From the NCBI GenBank assembly GCA_045863195.1, contig BTUI01000004.1:62001-126000 (forward strand): a stretch of 64,000 nucleotides of DNA. The letters run 5' to 3'. The first letter of the stretch is position 1, and every line of letters begins with the position of its first letter. The notes beneath the pieces were generated by a model. The model was given only the letters and a program-made list of their open reading frames with translations, did no database searches and was not told the DNA's origin. The stretch is from W-Chloroflexi-9 sp045863195 (GTDB lineage Bacteria; Chloroflexota; Dehalococcoidia; UBA2979). This document shows, in pieces, positions 37,017 to 48,659 of the stretch. A program made the position numbers and the translations under genes.

Positions 37017-38006
37017 TCATCCCTCGATCGCCGCGCCGTAACGCCGCGCCAGCGCCATCACCTCCGCGACCGTGATCGCGCCCGGTTCGAGGCGGTCGCG
37101 CACCACCTTCGCGGAGAGGTCCTGCAGCGCACGGTGCGTGGGGGCGGTGACGCCACCCAGCCCCGCGAGGAACGCGATCTCGCCGTTCAGGTAGTCCGTC
37201 TCCACGCTGCCGGTGCCGCGCACGAGGCTCTGCCAGGTGGAGCCGCCGCCGCGCGTGAATCCCTCGACCGGCTTCGGGGTGATGAGGCCGGCGCGCGCGT
37301 TCCACTCCTCGGCGGTGGCGCAGTCGATGCCGGCGGCGGCGAAGGCGGCGAGCGCCTCCTGCCGGAGCAGCCGCGCGAGGTCGCCCGCGGGCGCGTCCGG
37401 GCCGCACACCGCCTGCACGGCGTTGCCGAGGTTCACGTACAGCAACTTCGCCCACTTCAGCCGCATCACCTGCGGGTCGGCCTGCGCCACGCACGCCGCG
37501 GCCGAGAGGTCGGCGCACACCGCCTCGGCGGTGGCGTCCGAGCCGGAGGGATAGCGCCCGGCGTCCAGGAGGGCGGTGACGGGGCTGCTCTGGACCACGA
37601 CCTCGCCCGGCGTCGTGAAGTTGGAGGGCATGTGGATGAGCATGGCGTAGGTGTTCGGGAAGCGGCGCAGGGCGATGCGCTCGTTCTCCGCGCCGTTCTG
37701 TGCGCAGAACACCGGGACGCCTGACCCGGCCGTCGCGCGCAGGTCCTCGAGCGCGGCGAGCGTGTCCTGCGTCTTGGTGGTGAGGATCACCGCCTCGTCG
37801 CCGCGCCAGTCGATCTCCGAGGGGTGGCCGACGGCGCGGACGGGGATGCGGAGGTCCTCGCCGGGTGCGCGGAGGCGCAGGCCGTCGCGCTGCATGGCGC
37901 GCAGGTGCTCGCCGCGCGCGATCAGCGTCACGTCGAAGCCGTGCTGGTGCAGCCGCCCGCCGATGCCCGCGCCGATCGCGCCCGCGCCGTAGATCACGTA
38001 CCGCAT
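37017..38006 (-). CDS. panE: 2-dehydropantoate 2-reductase family protein
   Basis: This 329-residue protein starts at ATG 38006 behind AGGAGGT. The NADP-binding start is MRYVIYGAGAIGAGIGGRLH. The nucleotide-fold continues with VILTTKTQDTLAALEDL and VPVFCAQNGAENERIALRR, and the helical C-terminal domain has VMRLKWAKLLYVNLGNAVQA with the catalytic-type Lys. Family members reduce ketopantoate to pantoate in CoA synthesis; many paralogues act on other 2-oxo acids, so the symbol is tentative. Confidence 0.85.
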   Translation of the reverse strand: MRYVIYGAGAIGAGIGGRLHQHGFDVTLIARGEHLRAMQRDGLRLRAPGEDLRIPVRAVGHPSEIDWRGDEAVILTTKTQDTLAALEDLRATAGSGVPVFCAQNGAENERIALRRFPNTYAMLIHMPSNFTTPGEVVVQSSPVTALLDAGRYPSGSDATAEAVCADLSAAACVAQADPQVMRLKWAKLLYVNLGNAVQAVCGPDAPAGDLARLLRQEALAAFAAAGIDCATAEEWNARAGLITPKPVEGFTRGGGSTWQSLVRGTGSVETDYLNGEIAFLAGLGGVTAPTHRALQDLSAKVVRDRLEPGAITVAEVMALARRYGAAIEG

Positions 38007-38054
38007 GCGCACCTCCTCGGCGGACATGCTACCGACCACGGCGCCGCGAGGTGA

Positions 38055-39269
38055 TTACGCCCCGTCCTCCGGCCGGAGCGACCGGAACTGGAACCAGAGG
38101 AGGATGTCGTAGGTCGCCTTCAGCGCGCCGCCCACGAGCAGCGGCCAGCCGAAGGTGGAGGCCTCCAGCATCGCGCCGGCGAGGAGCGGCGCGAGCGCGG
38201 AGGCGAGGCTGCGCGGCACGTTCGTCACGCTCGCGGCGGCGGCGCGCTCCTCGGGCGGGACGATCGCCATCGTGTAGGACTGGCGCGCGGGGACATCCAT
38301 CGAGGAGAAGGGCATGCGGAGGAGCAGGCAGGCGACGGCGAGCGGGGCCGTGGGCATGAAGGCGGCCAGCATCAGGAAGGCGTTCGCGGGGAGGTGCGTG
38401 AACACCATCGTGTTCACGAGGCCGATGCGGGCCGCCACCCACGGCGCGGCGAGTTGCGAGAGCGCGGAGAGGAGCCCCGCCACGAAGAAGACCGCCCCCG
38501 CCACCTCCACCGAGAGGTCGAACCGATGGAAGAGCCACAACGCCAGGAGCGACTGCACGACGAAGCCGCCGCCGAACGAGTCGAGGCTGAACAGCGCGGA
38601 GAGCCGCAGGACCACCGCGCGCGACTTCCGGAGGGGCGCTGCGCGGCCGCCGGCGGCCTCCTCGACGCCCGCGCGGAGGCCGAGGTAGAGCCAGGCCAGC
38701 GCCAGCGGGGCGGCGGCGTACAGCAGGAAGGCGAGCCGCTGGGCGTCCACGCGGGATGCCCCCACCATCCCGCCCACGAACACGGGCAACCCCGCCCCCA
38801 GGGAGCCGATCGCGCCGGCGAACAGGCCGCCGAGGTTGTAGCGAGCGAAGAGGGCGGTCCGGTCTCGCGGCGCGACGGATTCCGACACGAGCGCCTGTTC
38901 GATCGGGAGGAAGACCGAGACGTCGCCGGACGACGGGTTCAGCGTGCCCACGACGGCGATCACCATGAGCGGCCAGAATTCAGTGATCGAGGCGAAGCCG
39001 AGGCCGGTCGCGGCCATCAGCACGCAGGACCACAGCAGGAGGCGCCGTCTGGCGACCCGATACCCCGCCAGGCCGATCGCCAGCGTGAGCAGGGCCGATC
39101 CGAGCAGCGTGCCGGTGATGAGCGCGCTGATCTCCAGCGGCGTGAACCCGGCGTCCACGAGGTAGGCCGCGAGCATCACGCTCACGAAGCCATCCACCAG
39201 GCCTCGCAGCGACCGTGCCGCGAGCAGGCGGCCGGCATCCGGCGTTGCCGACGTGGGAAGGATGGACAT
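38055..39269 (-). CDS. MFS transporter
   Basis: This 404-residue protein has about 12 hydrophobic segments: RSLRGLVDGFVSVMLAAYLV at the start, then GFTPLEISALITGTLLGSAL. The central part contains VFLPIEQALVSESVAPRDRT followed by ALFARYNLGGLFAGAIGSLG. It belongs to the major facilitator superfamily, in a branch of uncharacterised drug-type exporters. It lies 48 bases upstream of panE on the same strand and is divergent from metF. Confidence 0.85.
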   Translation of the reverse strand: MSILPTSATPDAGRLLAARSLRGLVDGFVSVMLAAYLVDAGFTPLEISALITGTLLGSALLTLAIGLAGYRVARRRLLLWSCVLMAATGLGFASITEFWPLMVIAVVGTLNPSSGDVSVFLPIEQALVSESVAPRDRTALFARYNLGGLFAGAIGSLGAGLPVFVGGMVGASRVDAQRLAFLLYAAAPLALAWLYLGLRAGVEEAAGGRAAPLRKSRAVVLRLSALFSLDSFGGGFVVQSLLALWLFHRFDLSVEVAGAVFFVAGLLSALSQLAAPWVAARIGLVNTMVFTHLPANAFLMLAAFMPTAPLAVACLLLRMPFSSMDVPARQSYTMAIVPPEERAAAASVTNVPRSLASALAPLLAGAMLEASTFGWPLLVGGALKATYDILLWFQFRSLRPEDGA

Positions 39270-39315
39270 CGGCGGTCACTTTACGCCGACCTCCGATACC
39301 GGCGAGGATCGGACG

Positions 39316-40185
39316 ATGCCGAAGATCACCGACCTCCTGCGCGCGGGCCCGACGCTCTCGTTCGAGTTCTCCGCGCCCCGCGACGCGGAGGGCGAACAGC
39401 GGCTGCGCCGGACGCTCGCTCGGCTGGCGCGCCTGCAGCCCTCGTTCATGTCGGTCACGTACGGCGCCGGTGGCTCGTCCCGCGGGCCGACCGCCGAGGT
39501 CGTCCACCACATCCGCCACGACCTGGGCGTGACGGCGATGCCACACCTCACCTGCGTCGCGCACACGCGCGACGAGATCGCCGCGCTCGTCGATGGGTAC
39601 CGGCAGGACGGCGTCGAGAACCTGCTCGCGCTGCACGGTGACCTGCCACAGGACGGCGCGGACGCCCGCCCCGGCCAGTTCACGCGCGCGATCGACCTCG
39701 TGGCGTTCGTGCGCGAGCGCGCCCCGTTCGCGATCGGGGTGGCCGCGCACCCGGAGGGCCACCCGAAGGCGGCGAGCGTGGAGGCGGACCGGGAGCACCA
39801 GGCGGCGAAGCTGCGGGTCGCCGACTTCGGGATGACGCAGTTCTTCTTCCGCGTGGAGCACTACGAGCGCTTCATGGCGGAGATGCGCGCCCGCGGCGTG
39901 GAGACGCCGGTCATCCCCGGCATCATGCCCCCGACGAACATCGAGGGTGTCGCGCGCATGTCCGCGATGAACAACACTGAGTTCCCGCGCGAGATCATCG
40001 CCCGCCTCGGGGCCGCCGGGGAGGACGTGGCGGCGCGCCGCGAGGTCGGCGTGGACGTGGCGACGAGGCTCTGCGAGGGGCTGCTCGCCGCCGGCGCGCC
40101 CGGCATCCACCTGTATACGATGAACTTCTCGGACGCCGTGCGGGCGGTGGTCGCGAACCTCGGGCTGCGTCCGGGCCTCGACTGA
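39316..40185 (+). CDS. metF: Methylenetetrahydrofolate reductase
   Basis: This 289-residue TIM-barrel flavoprotein has TLSFEFSAPRDAEGEQRLRR, PSFMSVTYGAGGSSRG, VTAMPHLTCVAHTRDEI, NLLALHGDLPQDG and FAIGVAAHPEGHP. It reduces 5,10-methylene-THF to 5-methyl-THF, the methyl donor for the methionine synthase encoded 600 bases downstream on the opposite strand. ATG 39316 is preceded by GAGGA; a longer frame is rejected. Confidence 0.95.
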   Translation: MPKITDLLRAGPTLSFEFSAPRDAEGEQRLRRTLARLARLQPSFMSVTYGAGGSSRGPTAEVVHHIRHDLGVTAMPHLTCVAHTRDEIAALVDGYRQDGVENLLALHGDLPQDGADARPGQFTRAIDLVAFVRERAPFAIGVAAHPEGHPKAASVEADREHQAAKLRVADFGMTQFFFRVEHYERFMAEMRARGVETPVIPGIMPPTNIEGVARMSAMNNTEFPREIIARLGAAGEDVAARREVGVDVATRLCEGLLAAGAPGIHLYTMNFSDAVRAVVANLGLRPGLD

Positions 40186-40191
40186 CCGCCG

Positions 40192-40740
40192 CTACGCGAG
40201 GATCTTGCGGAGCGTCCGCAGGTTGCGGGTGGTGGTCGTCGCCTTGAAGCGCGCCTTCGCCGTGTGCTTCGCGAACGCGCTCTTCGTGCTCTGGCCCTTC
40301 ACCACCGTCCAGTAGATCACACCATCGCCGGGCTGCACGCGCTCCACGGACGGGTCGAGGCCGTTCGCTCCGCTCAGCACGTCGGCGGTCACCGCCGGCG
40401 ACGCGACGAACATGACCCACGGCTGCATCGAGGCGTCGTCGTCGAACGGGAAGGACGTGATGGCGCGCGCCACCGCCCCGATCTCGACGAGCAGGACGTA
40501 CGCCTCGTAGCCGAACGCCTCGGTGAGCGCGGCCTCGATGCGCGCCTTCAGTGCGTCGATGTCGGGATCGGTGGTGGTGAAGCAGACGTTGCCGCTCGCG
40601 AGGACGGTGCGCACCTCGGTCAGCCCGAGGTCCTCGAACGCCCGCGCGAGGTCGGCCATGCGGATGGTGATGCCGCCCACGTTGATGCCGCGCAGGAGCG
40701 CGACGTAGCGGGAGGGCGAGGCGGGACGCTTCGAGGCCAT
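40192..40740 (-). CDS. DUF1697 family protein
   Basis: This 182-residue protein begins MASKRPASPSRYVALLRGIN and continues VGGITIRMADLARAFEDLGL then VRTVLASGNVCFTTTD, the classic DUF1697 opening. It ends with a basic tail (KARFKATTTTRNLRTLRKIL). The family is widespread in Gram-positive-type bacteria and has no established function. It lies between metF (convergent, 6 bases) and metH (54 bases upstream on the same strand). Confidence 0.92.
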   Translation of the reverse strand: MASKRPASPSRYVALLRGINVGGITIRMADLARAFEDLGLTEVRTVLASGNVCFTTTDPDIDALKARIEAALTEAFGYEAYVLLVEIGAVARAITSFPFDDDASMQPWVMFVASPAVTADVLSGANGLDPSVERVQPGDGVIYWTVVKGQSTKSAFAKHTAKARFKATTTTRNLRTLRKILA

Positions 40741-40794
40741 GCGAACAGTATCGCGGGTCGCGCGGGGTAGCCGCGCGCGGGATGTCACCGAGGC

Positions 40795-43485
<2,691 letters not shown>

Positions 43486-44580
43486 CTAGTCGCCCACCTC
43501 TACGGCCTCGAGGCCGGCGAGGCGCATAACGTGGCGCTCCGACGTGGGGATGGCGCGCGGCTTCACGCCGCGGACGGCCTCCGCGATGGCGCGGGTGTGC
43601 TCGGGACGGCTGCCGCAGCAGGAGCCGGCGATGTTCAGCAGGCCATCGCGCGCCCAGCCGCCGAGGGTGGCCGCCATCTGCTCCGGGGTCTCGTCGTACC
43701 CGCCGAACTCGTTGGGCAGGCCGGCGTTCGGGTGCGCCGACACCGGGACGTCCGCGAGACGGGCGATCTCGCGCACGTAACCGTCGAGTTGCTCCGGCCC
43801 GAGCGCGCAGTTGAGGCCGACCGCGAGCGGGCGGGCGTGGCGGACGGAGACCCAGAACGCCTCCAGTGTCTGGCCGGAGAGCGTCCGGCCGGAGGCGTCC
43901 ACGATCGTGCCGGAGATGATCAGCGGAACCGCGTAGCCGAGGTTCTCGAACAACTCGTCGAAGCCGACGATGGCGGACTTGGCGTTGAGCGTGTCGAAGA
44001 TCGTCTCCAGCAACAGGATGTCCGCGCCGCCCTCGATCAGGCCGAGCGCGGCCTCCCGGTACGCCTCCCGCAGTTCGTCGAAGGTCACGTTGCGCGCGCC
44101 CGGGTCGTTCACGTCCGGGGAGATCGAGGCGGAGCGGTTCGTGGGGCCGATGGAGCCGGCGACCCAGCGGACGCGGCCGTCCCGGGCGGTGAAGGTGTCG
44201 GCGGCCTCGCGGGCCACACGCGCTCCCTCGCGGTTGATCTCGCGCGCGAACTCCTGCAGGCCGTAGTCGGCCTGGGCGATGCGCGTGGCCGTGAAGGTGT
44301 TCGTGGAGGTGATGTCCGCGCCGGCCGCGAAGTAGTCCTCGTGGATGCCACGCACGATGTCCGGCCGGACGAGGTTGAGGAGGTCGACATCGCCCTTGAG
44401 GTCGACCGGCCAGTCGCCGAACCGTTCGCCGCGGTAATCCGCCTCGGTGAGCCCGAGCCCCTGGATCAGCACGCCCCACGACCCATCGAGCACGAGGATC
44501 CGTTCCGCCAGGGCGGCGTGCAGCGCCTCGATCCGCTGCGCGGCAGCAGGCGACTGGGCGGGAAGGGCGTTGGTGGTCAC
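43486..44580 (-). CDS. metH: Methionine synthase, homocysteine-binding module (N-terminal part of split MetH)
   Basis: This 364-residue (betaalpha)8 barrel has ERILVLDGSWGVLIQGLGLT, GADITSTNTFTATRIAQADY, and the zinc cysteines in VGLNCALGPEQL and NIAGSCCGSRPEHT. It activates homocysteine thiolate. It ends ...LAGLEAVEVGD then TAG in the inter-domain linker. The GTG at 44580 has GAGG 7 bases upstream. An in-frame ATG (44607) lies almost on a TAAGAT that looks like the -10 box, so the GTG is favoured. Confidence 0.94.
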   Translation of the reverse strand: MTTNALPAQSPAAAQRIEALHAALAERILVLDGSWGVLIQGLGLTEADYRGERFGDWPVDLKGDVDLLNLVRPDIVRGIHEDYFAAGADITSTNTFTATRIAQADYGLQEFAREINREGARVAREAADTFTARDGRVRWVAGSIGPTNRSASISPDVNDPGARNVTFDELREAYREAALGLIEGGADILLLETIFDTLNAKSAIVGFDELFENLGYAVPLIISGTIVDASGRTLSGQTLEAFWVSVRHARPLAVGLNCALGPEQLDGYVREIARLADVPVSAHPNAGLPNEFGGYDETPEQMAATLGGWARDGLLNIAGSCCGSRPEHTRAIAEAVRGVKPRAIPTSERHVMRLAGLEAVEVGD

Positions 44581-44674
44581 GGGCGGCCTCGTGGTGTTCT
44601 CTGACATCCATCTTAGCGCGCCCCTCCGTACGCTCCCGTCCGGTACGCTGACGCAGCAGGCGGAGGGCGCGCCC

Positions 44675-45559
44675 GTGCTGGAACTGGACCGGCTCAGCAA
44701 GCGGTTCGGCGATGTCGTCGCCCTGGACGGCTGCTCCTTCCGCGTCCGTGCGGGGCGCATGGTCGGCTTCCTCGGGCCCAACGGCTCCGGCAAGACCACG
44801 GCGATGCGCAGCATCTTCGGCCTGGTCGCGCTCGACGCCGGCGACGTGCGCTGGGACGGCGCGCCCGCGACCGCCGAGGTGTCACGGCGCTTCGGCTACA
44901 TGCCGGAGTCGCGCGGCCTGTACCCCAAGATGACGGTGCGTGACCAGGTGGAGTACTTCGCCGCGCTCCACGGCCTTGATCGCGCCGCCGCGCGGAAGAG
45001 CGCCGATCGCTGGCTCGATCGCCTCGGCCTGGGCGAGCGTGCTGACTCGACCGTAGAGTCGCTCTCCCACGGCAACCAGCAGCGGGTGCAACTCGCCGTC
45101 TCGCTCGCCTTCCCCGCTGACCTGCTCGTCCTCGATGAGCCGTTCTCCGGCCTCGACCCGATTGCGGTCGCGACGATGGGCGAGGTGATCCGCGAGGAGG
45201 CGGCGAGGGGCGCGGCCGTGCTGTTCTCCAGCCATCAGCTCGACCTGGTGGAGGACCTCTGCGACGACGTGGTGATCATCGACCACGGCCGGGTGGTGCT
45301 GGACGGCGTCCTCCGCGAGGTGCGCGCCGCCTCCGCCTACCGCTACGTGGAGGTGACGGGGGGCGTGCCCGGCTGGCAGTCGGCGCTGCCGCGGGCAGAG
45401 GTGATCTGGCAGCGGGACAGCCGCATCCGCCTCCGCCTGCCGTCCACCACGGAGCCCGCGTCCGTCCTCGCCGCCGCGCGCACCGACGGACCGGTGGAGG
45501 GCTTCGCCTTCGAGCCGCCGTCACTGTCCGACCTGTTCGTGGAAGCGGTGACGAAGTGA
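44675..45559 (+). CDS. ABC transporter ATP-binding protein
   Basis: This 294-residue ATPase starts at GTG 44675 behind GGAGGG. Walker A is GPNGSGKT (34-41), the signature is LSHGNQQ (130-136; G-N replaces the common G-G/E) and Walker B is LLVLDEP (150-156), with FSSHQLDLVEDL as the H-loop. The C-terminal extension beyond residue 230 is as in NatA/YhaQ-type exporters. It is translationally coupled (GTGA overlap) to an ABC-2 permease, giving a NatAB-like exporter. The gene is divergent from metH. Confidence 0.92.
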   Translation: MLELDRLSKRFGDVVALDGCSFRVRAGRMVGFLGPNGSGKTTAMRSIFGLVALDAGDVRWDGAPATAEVSRRFGYMPESRGLYPKMTVRDQVEYFAALHGLDRAAARKSADRWLDRLGLGERADSTVESLSHGNQQRVQLAVSLAFPADLLVLDEPFSGLDPIAVATMGEVIREEAARGAAVLFSSHQLDLVEDLCDDVVIIDHGRVVLDGVLREVRAASAYRYVEVTGGVPGWQSALPRAEVIWQRDSRIRLRLPSTTEPASVLAAARTDGPVEGFAFEPPSLSDLFVEAVTK

Positions 45560-46752
45560 GCGGCGTGTCGGGCGCGTGGCTGGTGGCGATGCGGGAGATC
45601 CGTGCGCGGCTGCGCACGCGCGCCTACCAGCTGTCCACCGCGGCCCTGGTGGTCGCGGCCATCGCGCTGGTCGCGGCGGTCCGCGTGCTGCCCGGACTGT
45701 TCGAGGACGACCCGCTGCGCATCGCGATCGCGCCGGAGGCGGCGGCACTTCAGCCAGCCCTGGAGCAGGCGGCTGAGGCGCTGGGCCGGGAGGTCACGTT
45801 GACGGCCTTCGACCACGCCGCGTCCGCCCGCGCTGCGCTGGAGGCGGGCGACCAGGATGCGGCCCTCATCGGACCGGGAGACCTGCTCTTCCGGGGGAGC
45901 GAGGACCCGGTCGTGGTGGCCCTCGTGAGCCAGGCCGCTTACGTGACGGGCCTCCCCGCCCGTGCCGCGGAGGTCGGGCTCACGGTGGAACAGGCGCAAT
46001 CGTTGTTGGAACCGCCAGCGCTACAGAGCGCCGTCGTCGACCCGGACGACGAGGTGGTCGTGGACGATTCGCAGCGGATCGTGGCGACGTTCACCACGAT
46101 TCTGCTGCTGATGGCCGTGTCTCTGTACGGGCAGTGGGTGCTGGTCGGGGTGATCGAAGAGAAGTCGAACCGGGTGGTGGAAGTCCTGCTGGCGACGCTG
46201 GCGCCGTGGCAACTGCTGGTCGGCAAGGTCCTCGGCATCCTGAGCCTGGCGGTGCTGCAGATCGCGGCGACGATCGCCGCCTTCGTCGCGGCGTTGGTGC
46301 TCCTCGAAGGGGCGGAACTGCCCTCGGTGTCGGTGGGGGTCGTGGCGGCCGGGGTGCTCTGGCTGGTGCTCGGGCTGCTCCTCTACAACTTCCTGTACGC
46401 GGCGGTCGGCGCGACCGTGACGCGCCCCGACGAGGCTTCCAGCGCGGCGTTCCCGATGATGATCCCGCTGCTGGTGGGGTACGGCGTGGGCCTCGCGTAC
46501 ATCCCGGAGCACCCGGACGCGCTGCTGTCCCGCGCCGTCTCGCTCTTCCCGCTGACGGCGCCCCTGGCGATGCCGGCCCGGCTCGCCTCGGGCGGTGCAT
46601 CCGTCCTGGAGGCCGCCGCCGCGGTCGTGCTCACTATCGCCGCGACGGTACTCGTGATCTGGGCGGGCGGGCGCGTCTACACGGGCGCGATCCTGCGGAC
46701 GCGCAAGGTCGGGCTGCTCGATGCGTTCCGGGGCGCGCGCGAGGTCCGCTAG
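45556..46752 (+). CDS. ABC-2 type permease (NatB-like)
   Basis: This 398-residue protein has one N-terminal helix, a large extracytoplasmic domain (about 45-180) and five or so membrane helices from about 180. LLMAVSLYGQWVLVGVIEEK, SNRVVEVLLATLAPWQLLVG and ATVTRPDEASSAAFPMMIPL are typical of NatB/YhaP-type Na+ or drug exporters. The start GTG overlaps the ATPase stop (GTGA). Confidence 0.9.
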   Translation: MSGVSGAWLVAMREIRARLRTRAYQLSTAALVVAAIALVAAVRVLPGLFEDDPLRIAIAPEAAALQPALEQAAEALGREVTLTAFDHAASARAALEAGDQDAALIGPGDLLFRGSEDPVVVALVSQAAYVTGLPARAAEVGLTVEQAQSLLEPPALQSAVVDPDDEVVVDDSQRIVATFTTILLLMAVSLYGQWVLVGVIEEKSNRVVEVLLATLAPWQLLVGKVLGILSLAVLQIAATIAAFVAALVLLEGAELPSVSVGVVAAGVLWLVLGLLLYNFLYAAVGATVTRPDEASSAAFPMMIPLLVGYGVGLAYIPEHPDALLSRAVSLFPLTAPLAMPARLASGGASVLEAAAAVVLTIAATVLVIWAGGRVYTGAILRTRKVGLLDAFRGAREVR

Positions 46753-46778
46753 CGGGCACCGAGGCACGAGGCAAACGA

Positions 46779-46808
46779 AGACGGCCCCGGCAGTCGCCGG
46801 GGCCGTCT
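46779..46808. terminator. Bidirectional terminator between permease and ferredoxin genes
   Basis: A 13-bp perfect stem (AGACGGCCCCGGC / GCCGGGGCCGTCT) with a 4-nt loop, followed by GTTCGTC, lies between convergent genes. Confidence 0.78.
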
Positions 46809-46831
46809 GTTCGTCGGACGTTCGTGCGGTT

Positions 46832-47440
46832 CTAGCGCGCTGCGGCGGCCTGGGCCGCGGCGGGGTACTTCTCGGCGCACTCCGGGCAGAGGACCGACTT
46901 CTTCCCGTAGCGGATGCCAGCCTTGATCACGTACTGGCCGCAGAAGACGCACTTCCCCTCGACGCCGTTCTCGCCAAACTTGTAGGTGCCGGCCGGCGCG
47001 GGAGCCGGAGCGGCGGGGACGGCGGGGGCCGCCTTCCCCTTCGCGGCCGGAGCAGCGGCGGGGGCCTCCGCAGCCGGAGCCTCCGCGGTCGCCTCGGCGG
47101 CCGGAGCGTCCGAGGCGGCCTCGGCAGCCGGTGCGGCGGCGGCAGGCGCGGCGGCCGGTGCGCCACCGGCGCCGACCTTCGCGCGGGCAGCGGCGGCGTC
47201 CTCGTACCAGAGCGAGTTGATCTCGATGAACCGGCTGAGGTTCGCCGGGACGTCGCCCTCCGGGAAGATCGCACTCACAGGGCAGGCCGGCTGGCACGCG
47301 CCGCAGTCGATGCATTCCGCCGGGTTGATGTAGAGCATCCGGTCTGCACCCTCTTCGAAGTGGATGCAGTCCACGGGGCAGACATCGACACACGCCTGGT
47401 CACGCGTGTCGATACAGGTCTCGGTGATGACGAACGCCAC
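46832..47440 (-). CDS. FdxA-type ferredoxin fused to a C-terminal CxxC/CxxC module
   Basis: This 202-residue protein has three parts. Residues 1-85 are an FdxA-like 7Fe ferredoxin: Cys9, 17, 21, 25 (TCIDTRDQACVDVCPVDC) and Cys43, 46, 49, 53 (CIDCGACQPAC), enough for one [3Fe-4S] and one [4Fe-4S] cluster. Residues about 90-150 are an Ala/Pro/Glu-rich linker. Residues 152-195 hold CVFC (164-167) and CPEC (185-188), a zinc-ribbon or rubredoxin-like four-Cys site. Ordinary FdxA is about 105 residues. It should be cytosolic; the extra module may dock a partner or carry a metal. Confidence 0.92.
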   Translation of the reverse strand: MAFVITETCIDTRDQACVDVCPVDCIHFEEGADRMLYINPAECIDCGACQPACPVSAIFPEGDVPANLSRFIEINSLWYEDAAAARAKVGAGGAPAAAPAAAAPAAEAASDAPAAEATAEAPAAEAPAAAPAAKGKAAPAVPAAPAPAPAGTYKFGENGVEGKCVFCGQYVIKAGIRYGKKSVLCPECAEKYPAAAQAAAAR

Positions 47441-47660
47441 GAGGCGACCTCCGTCCCGGTCAGCAGGAAGCGTGGTGCCGCTGAGGCACCCTCGGACGCC
47501 CTGAGCCTACCGGCTGACCTGCATGTCGTCTATTCGGCGCCCCTGCCGGCATCCCGTCTGACGATCTCGGCGGCGGTGACACGCGAGGGCTGGCGTGACA
47601 GGTGGGGGTTTGTACAGTGGATGCTGGCAAATCTCCGCATACCTGAGAGGCAGGTTCACC

Positions 47661-48659
47661 GTGGGAAGCGGTGGAGGCCCGGCGATCCTCGTGGAGGGCG
47701 TCCGGAAGTCATACGGGAGCGTCGAGGCCCTGCGGGGCGTCGACCTGGAAGTGCCAGCCGGGATGGTGCTGGGCGTGCTCGGGCCGAACGGCGCCGGCAA
47801 GTCCACGCTCGTCCGCATCCTGACCACGCTCCTGAAGCCGAGCGGCGGCCGTGCCGTGGTCGCGGGCTTCGACGTCGAGCGGCAGGCGCACGAGCTGCGG
47901 CAGGTCATCGGTCTCGCCGGACAGGCGGCGGCGGTGGACGACCTGCTGACCGGCCTCGAGAACCTCGAACTGGTCGGGCGGCTGTACCACCTCCCCAAGG
48001 CGGAGGCGCGTCGGCGGGCGCATGACCTGATCGAGCGGTTCTCGCTCACGGACGCGGCGAACCGGATGGCGCGCACGTACTCCGGCGGCATGCGCCGCCG
48101 GCTGGACCTGGCCGCGAGTCTCATCGGGCAGCCGCAGGTGCTGTTCCTGGACGAGCCGACCACCGGCCTCGACCCCCGGAGCCGCCTGGACCTGTGGGAA
48201 GAGATCGAGGGGCTGGCGAGCCTGGGCACCACGGTGCTGCTCACCACGCAGTACCTGGAGGAGGCGGACCGGCTCGCCAAGCGGATCGTGGTGATCGACC
48301 ACGGGCGCGTCATCGCGGACGGCACTGCTGATGAACTGAAGGCGCGCACCGGCGGGCGGGTGCTCTCCGTGCAGGTGGACGCGCCTGAGGCGCTGGCCGC
48401 TGCGGAAGCCGTGCTCGCGGGTTTCGGGACGACGCCGCGTGTGGACGCGGAGCGCAACGAGGTGAGCGTGGCCGCCGCGGACGGCGCGTCGACGCTCGCA
48501 GCCGTGGTACGCGCGCTGGACAGCGCCGGGGTGGCGATCGCCGACCTCTCGCTCCGCCAGCCGAGTCTGGACGACGTCTTCCTGGCGCTCACCGGCCACG
48601 CGGCCGAGGAGTCCACCACCGCCGGCGAGCCGGTCACGACGCAGGGACGGGGACGATGA
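47661..48659 (+). CDS. ABC transporter ATP-binding protein (DrrA-like)
   Basis: This 332-residue ATPase has Walker A GPNGAGKST (41-49), signature YSGGMRRRLDLAASLIG, Walker B VLFLDEPTTGLDPRSR and TTQYLEEADRLAKRIVVIDH. The 'TTQYLEEAD' text and the C-terminal extension are typical of daunorubicin-resistance-type (DrrA/CcmA) exporters. GTG 47661 has AGAGGCAGG upstream; a longer frame is possible but unsupported. It overlaps the next gene by 4 bases. The 220 bases upstream hold no gene. Confidence 0.93.
   Translation: MGSGGGPAILVEGVRKSYGSVEALRGVDLEVPAGMVLGVLGPNGAGKSTLVRILTTLLKPSGGRAVVAGFDVERQAHELRQVIGLAGQAAAVDDLLTGLENLELVGRLYHLPKAEARRRAHDLIERFSLTDAANRMARTYSGGMRRRLDLAASLIGQPQVLFLDEPTTGLDPRSRLDLWEEIEGLASLGTTVLLTTQYLEEADRLAKRIVVIDHGRVIADGTADELKARTGGRVLSVQVDAPEALAAAEAVLAGFGTTPRVDAERNEVSVAAADGASTLAAVVRALDSAGVAIADLSLRQPSLDDVFLALTGHAAEESTTAGEPVTTQGRGR

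Noticed and set aside
43486..43488. TAG in metH as a pyrrolysine codon
   Set aside because: The position is in a variable linker, no pyrrolysine genes are visible, and a GTG with a ribosome-binding site follows directly.
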